From: Cardiocondyla obscurior
Taxonomy: Eukaryota > Arthropoda > Insecta > Hymenoptera > Formicidae
Direction of reading: 5' to 3'
Length of the DNA stretch: 64,000 bases
NCBI RefSeq assembly: GCF_019399895.1
Contig: NC_091873.1
Coordinates: forward strand, 5,755,501-5,819,500
A program made the position numbers and the translations under genes. The notes beneath the pieces were generated by a model. That model saw only the letters and a list, made by a program, of their open reading frames with translations, ran no database searches and was not told the origin of the DNA. Position 1 is the first letter of the stretch. Each line of letters starts with the position of its first letter. Shown one piece after another: positions 53,177 through 64,000 of the stretch.

Positions 53177-55189
53177 AAAAGAAACAGCACGTGACTACAA
53201 CAGATGTACATTATAAATGTTCGACAAATTATTCTCTTTTTCAAAGAAAAAGAAACGCTTGTAAAGCTATCAATTTGAGAGATCAGATTTAACATCTTTA
53301 TTTACAGGACCAGCCTTAACATTATCTGTACAGAATCCAAATAAGTTTGTAGATCTGTTAAGTGACAAGAGTGCTGAATATGCTGACAAGAATACAATTT
53401 CCATCACTCTTTTACAGTTTAAACACTTTCATGATATACATTTATATTCACGCTGACTCGTATCATAAGTAATTGCTGGCAACATAATTGGCTAATATGT
53501 ATTTTATTTTAATAATTGACATACATATACGTCAACTGTGTTAACTTCCACGCAATTATTCATTAATGCAGAGCTCAACTATTTGATGAAATAAAAATAT
53601 CGTTTATTAGTATGTAATATTTGCGTAGTAACATGATATTGGATGGATAGTAAGGCCAGTAGGATATAAAAATTCATTTAACCAAACTATAAAATAAACA
53701 TATTAAAACTTCGTTTATATGCAAATAAATTTTTCATAAATAATGAGTAGATTTAAAAGTATCCATCTACACTTACTTTATATTATTACATTTAACGATA
53801 CTACGTTATAAAATTAAAATATATTTTCGGCGATTCTATATTGCACTTATATATGAAAAGTTATTAATTAAACTCGGAGATATAATAAGGTTATCACATT
53901 ATAAAAGTATTAAAGAACATTCTTTAAATAAAGGTGTTATTGTGGCTGAAATAAGAATGCCCAAATAAAAAATATAATTTATCTTTAATAATTAACTTGA
54001 TATTAGTTATTACTTTTTAATAGCACATGAATGAACGTGTTAGTAATTTCAATTTTCAAACGTTAAAGATCAATAAAATTTAAATAAAATTGCAGGTACG
54101 CACTGTTTTAAAACTGTTAACTTATTAAATGTGTAAAATACATCTATGTGTGGTAACCTTATAAGTATATCCCTAAATTAATATTTTGTTCTTTTATATA
54201 AATACGTAACAAAATTTACACGAAACACGATAAGTCAAAATATTATTCGTTAAAATAAAAAAAAATTGTCTTTTTACAATTTAATGTAACGTTCTTTTAT
54301 AATTATAAAAAGATGTCAGTACTATGAGTATTATTAATATTTAACACCATAGGTTTGCAATTATAATTGATAGAATAAGGAAAGTAAAACTGGTTTCATA
54401 TCCATCCGATACAAATACGTAATCGCAGAGGTAGCATTCAAACTCGGCCAAACTCGCAGCGAGCAAATCAGCACAAGGAAAGTGCTGCACGCAGCCGTGC
54501 TGCATTAAAATCGAATGTGTATCATATATACAAGTTCATCATATCGTAAAATTTGAAAATTGCCAACTGTATAACACTCGACCACCACCAGAAATCTGCC
54601 TGAGTAACGACTGTTATTTTATTGTATTAACATTTTAAATAACAGTATACAATCCGGTTTTGTACGAGCCTTGCATGATCAGTTAGTGAGCGGCACACGC
54701 ATTCTTTTACAAGACGGTGCCGAATAAAGTCTTTAACCTTCCACTGAGAGTTCAGAAACGACAGGGAAAGAAAAAGCATACGAATCTACATACGAATGTT
54801 CGATTATACTGTGAGAATTCGTTTTCTTCGCGTCTTTCCATTTGTTCCATTTCCACCGATCAAGTAAAACACTGATTGAAACGAACACAGACTACTTTAG
54901 TAATAAATAATTCACTTGCCGTCAACTTAAACAATGTCTTGGCTTCTTTATAAGTTAAACGCCTTTTTTTTAGTACACTGTGTTCCACACTGACGTAAAC
55001 CTTCATTCGTTGCTGCTCTGACAATAATTATCCAGATCTTCATTGTGAATTTTGATAATATCGATAATTCTAAGAGAAACAAAGGAATCTTAGAATATCG
55101 AGAAATATTTAAAACAATTCCGAGATGTTATATGAAGGATTATTCTTGAATGCGGCTTTCGCAAAAAGACAAGGAGATTGTCTCGTTTT

Positions 55190-58100
55190 TTAGGTGCCAA
55201 GCTTCTGCTTTGTGTTCACTTGCATTTTACAGTAATCATGTTGCAAAGTTTTAAGGATTTCCTTTTGTGCACCATGTTCAATCTGGCAAATAATAATGAT
55301 ATAAAGAAATAACATTTTTAATATACCACGTACAACATAATATTAAATATTTACCTGACGTACCTGTAACTGTGACAAATTTTCTCTCTGGACATGGAGA
55401 GCTGGATTTTTGAGATCACGTGCCAATAAGCTGATTTGGGATTCATTCAATGATAAATTATCTGCTAACTGATAATGCGTACGATTTAATTCATCATTGA
55501 CCATTTGCTGTAAAATACATATTGTAATATTATTTTTGCTCAAAAACTTTAAGCCACATTTTTAAATTATTAGAATTTTTAATTAATTACATTATTCATT
55601 ATTATATACTTACATTATTAAATGTTAGTTGTATCTTTGCTTCGCTAAAATCTGAAACAATATAAACCATAATTAATTTAGCGAACATATATCTTTAAAA
55701 ATATTTTTAAAGAAATAATATATAAAATATAAATTTACTTTCGAAACCAGATCTGTTATGTACATCATCAAATATTTTCATCAGTTCTGTAAAAAAGTAA
55801 AATAGATATATAACACTAACTTTATTTAATTCGAATTATGGTGCTATTAAAAAAATTACTGTTTTAATTTACCTCGATTTACGTCCAGGTCCGAATTTAT
55901 TAACGAATCGTCTTGCAATTCTAGAAATTGCTTTTCGTCACGATTTGATGCAGCCAGAGATGCAGTGGAATCTACTAACTGCTGATAATCAGTGTCAACC
56001 TCATGCAGACTTGAAGAAGGTGATTTTGGCATCGTCAACGTTTGCAAATTGACATCACTGAACTGATTCAACTCCGAAAACATCGGATATTCAGCCGCAA
56101 AAGGCTTGCATTTTAAATAAGAAATGCGCTGCTGTTCATTAATCGCATTTGTCGACGCGAACATATCATTGGATCTTCTTTTACTGTGCATTACTAAAAG
56201 ATTCTCATCGCTACATATCCTTTTCAACGGGCACCGACTGTCGAACTCGAGTCTCGGTGAGACGATAGAACTATCGGCTGCGCTATCGTCGAAGTATTTC
56301 GGTACTGATTTTTGATTTTCCAAACAATTAAATGTTTCCTCAATGCCACGTTCTATCTTGATATTGCGTGGTGTGGCGTCGCTTAGAGCATTCGGTGACA
56401 ACATGCTCGCGCTGCACTGATCTATGCTTTCCTGCGTGCTTAAGACGTTTACGTTTTGAGTAACGTCTAAACCTGGTGTCTGGTCATGAAGCGCGCGAGG
56501 ACTCTTACCGGACTTACGAGGAGTAAGACTTTTTGATTGAACAGATATATCAGCGTTTTCAGCATTGCTGTTGGGAGTACTATTTATCATTTCATATATT
56601 GACAAAGGTTTGCCGGACGATACTGTACTCTCCGTGTCTGATATTGGACTTTGCTCCGCGCTACTGGGATTAATCAATTTTCCAACCATGTGCTTGGACT
56701 CCTGCTTCGGAGATACTTTACCTTTGCCTTTGATAACGCAGCGGTCGATTTTATTAATACCGATCTTATTGGCATGCGTAGCAGCTGGGGGCATACGAGA
56801 AGAGAATATAGCGGCCTTCACAAATTGCGTATCTGGCATCGGCGATGGAGAAAAACGATCCTCTGATATCGCCGGTGAAGGTAAATCGCTGATTAGGTGG
56901 GTAATAGCAACCTCGAGCTGCGTTGGATCTTCGAGATTACACCTTGGATTCGATGTCTGGGAGTTTGCGCTCTAAAAAATAATTTTCTTTTTTAGAATTA
57001 AACATTTTTTTTGTTGCTTAAAGTATCACACAATATACATAATACATAAAACATTATATTAACTCTACAAATACGAGACATGTATAAAATTTGACTTACC
57101 ACTTCTATTGAGGAGTTAAGATCTGAAGGACGAATAAGACCTCTGATATTAACATCCACTGTCGCAGTATACCTTTCTTTCATCTCCTTTATTAATTTAA
57201 TCCCTTCTTCTTCCCTGCATACAAAATTTTTTCATTACTATATATTGTTTCAATACGCGTAATTATTTCGTAATAATTAAACAAGTTTCTCTGTCAAATA
57301 TTATTAATTGGATCAATCGAAAATCACCTTGTTATCTGTTTTAATCTGTTCCAAGGTGTGAATAGGTACTTACGATACTAAGGTATTGACGCAGACGAAG
57401 GATTCCACTGTGTGCGTATCCTGGTCGAATTCCAAAATACCGTAGGTCTTTAAGTAAATGAATTTACCGGTCTTTGTAAGTAGTCTGTAGCATGACGAGC
57501 CGAATGTTTCGGCACGATCGTACACTGAAAGCAAACAAATCATGATTAATCATAGAGGTAAAACGACGATGTTTTCACCCATTTAAATCCGCCAGATTCT
57601 AAATGAGTCGCCTTATAAAATAAATATATATATATATAGATATATATTCTGTCGCTATTTTCAAATCGCAATTAGTTATGGAAATAACATGTAAAACAAC
57701 TCTCAAGCTCGTTCAACAATGTAAAGCCAGAACGCATTAAAATAACGTCGACGTATTGCATAATACAACATTATTAATACCACCGTTAAATATACGGTGG
57801 TGGACGACGTTAGTGACTCAGCTATCAAACGTGATAAAAGTATACGCATTGTTTCAATTTAGAATAGCTTACAATGTTTTTCTTCAAACGTTGGAGAAAG
57901 GGAATGGAAGTAAAAAAAAAGGAAAGGAAAATTAGTGGCGGTGTCGTTGTACAATAAAATGATCGTTAAGTGCGGCGGGTATTACAGTGCGAGGACTTGG
58001 CGAGTATTATATTTGAATGCAGAGGCTTACTTGCCCGTAGCCCGATCATGGTCCACCTCACATCATCCCTGTGCATGAAAGCGAACGCGTTCAGGCCCGA

Positions 58101-60250
58101 TACCTCCTCCGACATGTACCCGGCAACAACGGACACCCTGTGATCGCAATAAATGATACGCCCGTCGACCAGATGCCGCGTCACGTACTCGTCTTTATTG
58201 ACGTCTATTATCGACAATTCGGTGATGGGTCGCTTCTTTGGCAGGGTCGCTATGCCAGCGAAAACGATGTCGTTACTGGTGTTTGTCGTCTCTGAAAAAG
58301 CCATTCGTAAAGCATCAGTTAATAGCAAACAACCAAGGATAGTACGAGGAAGAGAATGTTGGGTCGAAGAGAAGATCAATCACGAAAAAAAAAAATAAAA
58401 AAATATTGAAACAAAGGACCGATCAATCCCGGAGTCGAAACGCGATATTTAAATCCCCGCCGGCTCGTTACATTAAATCGAGCAGTTGAACCCGACGGTT
58501 CATTTTTGGGGCATCGATTAGAATCGAGTCGCGAGTTATCGAACAAGACGGAAGTTTAAAATGCAAATACATAAATTATATTATACTTCCTATGAGGGTG
58601 GCTCGATCGTGAAAACGTAATTTCGAGCCAGCTTACCGAGATTATTTAATGCCGAAAAAGTGAAAAGTTACGTCGGCCTTCCATTAAACATAAAGACCGG
58701 GGGAGGGTGAGGAGTAATTTAAAATACATTAAAGAATTTGCGTACCGAAAAGTACGGTGAGCGACAGGGCTATTCGATGTAATAAGGATCGAACGGAGAT
58801 ACGGTCGAGAAGATTGTTTCTTCGAGTGGCCTCTCGTCTCAGAGACGAGGCGGAGAGAAAAAAAAAAAAGAGAAGTCTACGCTAAACGGTTGTGACGCTG
58901 GGCCTACATATCTTCGACTCGCGCGACGCTGAAGGTCTAAATTTAAATACAGGAGTAGCGTAAATATTTGCGATACTCGTTTCGAAACCAGCGCTACAGG
59001 TTTTTTCAGCCGCGTAGCGCGGATAAAACGAGACCGTCGGACCAAGGAATACGCGCGCGAGAATCGCTTCACCGCTCCGGGGAACCGTTCGACGTGGAAT
59101 ACGTAATGAAGCGCGATATTGCTGATTTATGCGGAAGGGACGTCTGCGGTTGTACAACGCGCGGCAGTCACGTTGGGATTATTCGATTCGCGATGGGAAG
59201 CGATCTTGTTGTCAGCCGTGCCCGCGCGATAAAACGGCGTAACCGAGAAACTCGCGTGCCGATTGAACCGTAATCGAATTAAACGCCACGTGAAGTAACG
59301 CGAGCGATAAACGTTCCGCGCGATTCGATTTTTTTTTTCGTGATTACGCGATTGGATATCTCTCCCGATCTAAATAACTAAGCGGTCAGCTTTTCCATTT
59401 ATTGACGTTCATTAATCCGCGGATGAATCTTCTAACAGCGCACGGCAATAGTTACGATTTATAATTAGTCTCTTTCCCTTTTTACGACTCAATAAAATAT
59501 TTTATAGAACGTAAAAAGTAGGAAAAATAAACCCGACGCGCGGAGTGAAATAACAAAAAAATCTGAACGTCAAGCCCTGAAGATTCGAATAGTTCTTAAT
59601 AACGGGCTCCCCCCTTGCACTCAAAATATAACTTCTTTTTTTTTCCAGATGGCACATAAAAAAGAACCTCATCGAGATAATGAACCAAAAACACAATCGT
59701 AAGTTAATATAGAAGGGAAGTTGAGGCTATAACGGAAAATTAAATTCTCATTCAGACTGTGCTCTTAACGTAAATCCTTTTCTCTTCCGGGATTAAATTT
59801 ATCCGGCGTATCAAATTCCAGTTACGCAACGACGTTGAATTTCGGGGTCGGTGCGGGGCAATATATCTATTGACTAGGGGACCCACCACGTTGCCTGCCC
59901 CTGCCGCCGTCCACGTTTTTGCAGGCCTCCGCGAGCCGTAGGAGACCGGAGACGTTGAAACACTCGTACTGCGTGTGATCGCGCCTGGAGTTGGTCCGCT
60001 GCGCCATGCGGATCTTGAACTTCCGCCTTTGCTCGCGAAAGCACTTGGTCCGCTCGCTCGTCCTCTGGCTCGTCGTCGAGGCATCGTCCGACGAGCTCGA
60101 GCTGTTGTTGTCGTTCTCGGTCAGTTGGGGGAGGCCGGTAGGCGACGGCGCCGACAACGGCTGCATCCCGTCGGGCGTGAGATGATACGTGAGCCTTTCG
60201 TGGTCATCGAGGTGGACGAAATTATACAGGGACTGGCCCAGCAGCTCGTT
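55190..60250 (-). CDS. Met: Methoprene-tolerant (juvenile hormone receptor), bHLH-PAS protein, 5' part missing
   Basis: Nine exons on the minus strand join in frame to 770 residues: 60250 to about 59887, 58291-58031, 57524-57374, 57214-57100, 56971-55873, 55786-55739, 55651-55614, 55507-55364 and 55282-55190. The first holds the end of PAS-A (LLGQSLYNFVHLDDHERLTY) and the linker KFKIRMAQRTNSRRD. The next three hold PAS-B: EYVTRHLVDGRIIYCDHR, VVAGYMSEEVSGLNAF, SCYRLLTKTGKFIYLKT and SFVCVNTLVSEEEG. Then comes a long Ser-rich region and a short conserved-looking tail (ELNRTHYQLADNLSLNES). PAS-B of Met binds juvenile hormone; the protein then pairs with Taiman and activates genes such as Kr-h1. 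The bHLH and early PAS-A exons lie beyond the right edge. Clock and Taiman fit the PAS-B motifs less well. The donor of the first exon is ambiguous (59887 or 59890). Confidence 0.8.
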
Positions 60251-63200
60251 CTGAAACGTAATTCCGAAGTTTAGTTCACGAGAAGTCTAATTTCGCAGCT
60301 TAGATGGGAGGGGCCACCCCCTCGCACCCACCGGTGTTGACCTACGCGTCAACTCGTGACTTATATAATATAGGTATATAATTCGCCGGTGATACAGTCG
60401 CAAAACAGTCCCTAATGTATTAAAAAGAAAATTAATTAATAAAATAACGGAGAAAGTTCGCGTATATACGCGTATACGCGTGAAGCGTGAGAACTTTAAT
60501 TTCCATTTTATTTTATCAGCCAATTAATTTAGCTCCCGCATTTTTTAGAATAATAAAATTGATTGGGGGTAATCCGAGTTCGTGGAACGAGTAGAATCGA
60601 TATCCTGCTTTTTTCGGCTTCGAGAAAATAATACGACATACTCATCCCTTCGTTACATTTTTTTTTCTTTTTTTTTTCATTATGTTTTATTGGGAGACAT
60701 AAGAGTAAACGCGCGTCGTTTATTAATTTTAGAAGTAATTCTTTGAGCTGAAGCGCAGTGATTGACGTGTTTACGTTCTATTAATTTTCCATACACACCG
60801 AGTGCCTCCGCGCGTTCTCCGAATAGCGGTGCTTGAAAGTTTCGTTTGCGAAGTCCTCAGACTCCTTCTGTGAAGGGTTCTACACACCGTCGGACCAGAT
60901 ATTTTTCGCGCGGCGAAACGCGACGACGACGACGACGGAGGTGCACCACGTCGGCGACGGAGCTTGTTTTCGCGGCAGGAGGTTTCTCCTTGAGAACAAT
61001 ACAGCCTGATTGTGAGTGCCTTCTTAAAAAACGAGAGCAAGCCGCAAACCGCGCTCGCAAACAACTCTCCGTCCTGTCTGCCCTTCTTCCCAAGCTCCGC
61101 TCCTCCTTTCATCCTTTTTCTCATCGCCGCCGAGTTCTGGGCATCTTCCGCACAGGGCGACGCCGACGGCGAAGGAAAAAGAAAGAAAGGAGAAGTGACA
61201 CTCGGCCGGCTTCCAAGAGTTGGTTCGTTACGGCAGAGTGGCGAATTATCGTTACGTCTGAATCTGGAACGCCGCGGAACGGCGTCCCCGCGATCGATAT
61301 AGCGCGCGGGAAATATTTTTTTACATTTCAACCCGAGGCACCCCGCGTCCCACCGCACCCGTCCGCCTTGTTGTTTTCGTCGCGGAAAAGTCGTCGAGGA
61401 CGTTATTCAGGGGGTGAGCCCGGGGAGGATGAAACCCCGACGGCGCGCATGTTATTCGCGGAGCTCCGTCACCTTCGCGCTGCCGAGCTTTGCGCGAAAT
61501 TCGTGAAATTTGAGACCCGCATTGAAGTCTCCGGCGAGCTTTTTTATTTCGGGGGCGTAGGCTCCGTTTGGTATCAATTAATTCTGCCCGCACAACCGGA
61601 CGTCTTATCGAGCTGCACGCCCGCCGAAAGTTTTATCCTTTCCTGTTGTTTCGGGACCAATATCGGCCGCGTGCGATTTCCTGGAAGCAATCTCGCGTCC
61701 GCGGAAACAGCACGCCGCAAGTCTTGAGCGCAAACAAAAGGGCGATAACCCTAAGCGGGCTTAGCCGCGGCACTTAGAAGCACGCAGCCGAAAGTATTTC
61801 CGGGAAGTCTCTTAGCGCTGCTACTCTAGATTTCAAATTATTAAGGCTTCGGCATTCTTAGGGTCACTTCTCTAACGCGATTATCTTCCACAGCTCGATT
61901 CCTACGATACGCGTCGCAGGCAAGCCGCAGTTATTCACGAAGCGTGTCAAAAAATGCGGTTCACCATGCGCTACGAGCGAGTCGGCAGAGAATCGTAGAA
62001 TCTTTTTAAAACGAGCAACGGGCCATCGACTGTTCGAGCGAGGAGATAAATCGCTAATAATTTTATTAATAAAGAAGCAACAATTTTGTCGCATCGTACC
62101 GTTTTATAAAGGGGATAACAATTACGTTCGATAGCTTCTCATGAACCGAGTCTGAAAGTGACAGGCAATTTCCTGTAAAACCATAAGGCGAGGTAAAAGC
62201 TGGAATTAGAAATTAAGCGTAGTTACCAGCGCGGGGAAACCTTTGTAATCAAAAAATAAATATAGACGCAAAATGTAACGTTAATCCGCCGAAAAACATT
62301 CAGTCCCTTCGTTGCTTCTTAATCTCGTAACATTTTCCCGTCTTAATTTAGATCTATAGTTATTCCTCTATTTGTAATTCGCCCGCCTGATACTCGCCTA
62401 ATATTCGTTACGCCATATTGTCTAGAATACTCCTTAAAGATCAAGGGTCTCTTGCGTCAGTAGTCGTAACCCACATCTTTCTTTGCCGAAAAGACCAAAA
62501 TTGGTCGCCCGGCTATTTTCGGGAACTCGCACGATTCTATATAGACGCGCCACGAAAGGGATTGTTTCTTTAAACACGGCTTGAATAGTAGCCGTGGGAA
62601 TCTGGAAGCCTCACGAAAATTGAGGCTCAAAACGAACGGTGGTTTTGTATATACGCGCGCGTTGATTTCTTTTTAAATAAATAAAAAAAACAGCGCGAGC
62701 GCCTTGCGGGCGCAATTAATTATATCGCGCACGCGAATAATGGAGAGAATCAATCACAGAGTCATCAGGCGTTTCATTTTTTTTTTCTTTTTTTATCTTT
62801 TCCTTTGCGAAGGTGAACGGCTTCAGATACCGCTTAATACGCCCGGCTAAACGGACCACCTTTGTTTCTAAATTTCGATTATCCAGGGATCCCTTGTAGA
62901 CTCGTGACTTGCAGTCGATAGGTGGGTTATTGACTTAGTTCCTCGCAAATTGCCCGATGAATAGCGAAATCCCCCTAAGACCGACGTCAGAGATATTCAG
63001 ACGCCAATGATATTGCCCGTGACTATTTATTTAATAGGATCCTAGCGTTAATAAATCTTACGATAAAAGATTAACGAGAGAGAGGAAGAAAAAGTAAAAT
63101 TAGGTAGGTACGTTTGAAATCTGAAAATCTGTTCGGATTAAAAATATTATTATACGACGGAAGGGAGTTATCTAATTTTCCTAGACGATTTTATTCACGT

Positions 63201-64000
63201 GCAACGCCGCGACGTTCCCAGATAAAACTCTGCTCTTTCAAATAAATATTTTTTGCTTTTAACATCGGACTCTCCGCGAGTAGTACACAATAATGTATCT
63301 CTGACATTTTTCCGCTCTTGCTTTTGCAATTTCCAATTTTAAGATTAAAAGACGAGGGACGTTTTTTGCGCTATTTATATTTTTTTTTTTTTATTTCTTT
63401 TTTCCTTCCCCGGGCTGGTTTCCGTATGTCTACTCAATATCTTTTTAGTAATTTCCAGTTTTATATCCGCACGAAGGACACATTATTTCAGATTATTTCT
63501 TTGAGTTCGTTTTTTTTTCCCCTTTTTTTTTCATAATGCGCCGAGTCTGAGCGAAATAAGATTATTTTGTCGACGAGAGAGAAGCGTCATATGCATAATT
63601 TCGACGTCTCTGATAGTGCACGGAAAAGCTAGCACCTAATCTCGGCCGAATGACGTCGGGAACAAAGAAGCACCAGACAGCAAAACGAGATTCTCGTTGT
63701 ACGTACGTATCAGGTATCTCGGCGTCGATCGCGCTAATTATTCATATACAATACTCGTTTAATATCAGCAGCGTATAGTTAGCCGGCCTGATTTTATCGC
63801 GAGACATAAACGAGCCACGCGCATTATTCCCGTAACGTTCATTACTTGATCCTTAAATCTACCTCCGGTTAATCAGACTATGTTTCACTGCCGACTCTCT
63901 CGCGGCCATTTACTCAATCTCGCCCGGTTAAATTAATATTTCCCGACGAAACAAAACTCCGCGTTTTACGATCGAGCTTATCGTTCGTTCCTCCAACATG
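60251..64000. other. Probable intron of Met; no recognised exon
   Basis: The acceptor at 60,251-60,252 shows that the gene continues to the right on the minus strand, but no exon with a bHLH or the start of PAS-A was found here, so this stretch is read as intron. A CpG-rich block at about 60,850-61,730 yields long R/P/S-rich open frames on both strands (293 and 195 codons) that look compositional. A short ACG repeat lies at about 60,914-60,937. The rest is mixed or AT-rich. Confidence 0.5.

Larger units (their letters stand above)
49656..55189. other. AT-rich DNA without a recognised gene; includes the downstream region of Met
   Basis: There is no open frame with a recognisable product over 5.5 kb. 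The composition is strongly AT-rich with many homopolymer runs. The right part, directly after the stop codon of the bHLH-PAS gene on the minus strand, is probably its 3' UTR, which may be long. Two repeats inside it are listed separately: a microsatellite near 52,830-52,905 and a mariner-like terminal inverted repeat pair at 53,070-53,176. Confidence 0.5.

Noticed and set aside
60771..61727. Plus-strand frame of 293 codons and minus-strand frame of 195 codons
   Set aside because: These are R/P/S-rich compositional frames in a CpG-rich block inside the probable Met intron. Neither shows a bHLH or PAS motif.

Overview
This is a piece of an insect nuclear genome, most likely from an ant or another hymenopteran. 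The coding genes are interrupted by small GT-AG introns, the intergenic DNA is a mosaic of AT-rich stretches and very CpG-rich blocks full of simple repeats, and the best matches by eye are insect members of animal gene families. Identifications rest on family knowledge and splice-site reading; no search was run.

The left third (about 1-23,000) has no gene I can recognise. It alternates between GC-rich, low-complexity blocks and AT-rich DNA. Two weak candidates lie here or at its edge: one possible first coding exon on the minus strand inside a GC-rich block near 10.1 kb, and a signal-peptide exon plus a 24-base micro-exon at 23.9-24.7 kb on the plus strand.

The central part is gene-dense. 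At 25.1-29.0 kb (+) is the large subunit of microsomal triglyceride transfer protein, complete in three coding exons and 883 residues. Facing it tail to tail at 29.6-30.7 kb (-) is an intronless BMP-type TGF-beta ligand whose C-terminal domain looks like the BMP9/BMP10 class. At 32.6-45.9 kb (+) is a long-chain acyl-CoA synthetase of the ACSL1/5/6 type, with eight coding exons that join in frame to 707 residues. Tail to tail with it, at 47.2-48.8 kb (-), is the Golgi/endosome Qb-SNARE Vti1a, with four coding exons and 217 residues.

Just upstream of Vti1a is the most unusual structure in the window. A copy of about 475 bp of the Vti1a gene (most of exon 1, intron 1, exon 2 and part of intron 2) sits in inverted orientation at 49.2-49.7 kb, about 95% identical by eye and only some 450 bp from the original.

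The right part (55.2-60.25 kb, -) holds the 3' nine coding exons of a bHLH-PAS protein that I read as Methoprene-tolerant, the juvenile hormone receptor. Its bHLH and first PAS-A exons lie beyond the right edge. AT-rich DNA without a gene separates it from Vti1a, and the last 3.7 kb looks like its upstream intron.

Mtp and Acsl both act in lipid handling: Acsl activates fatty acids for lipid synthesis and Mtp loads lipid onto secreted lipoproteins. Their proximity may be chance, and nothing in the sequence shows co-regulation.
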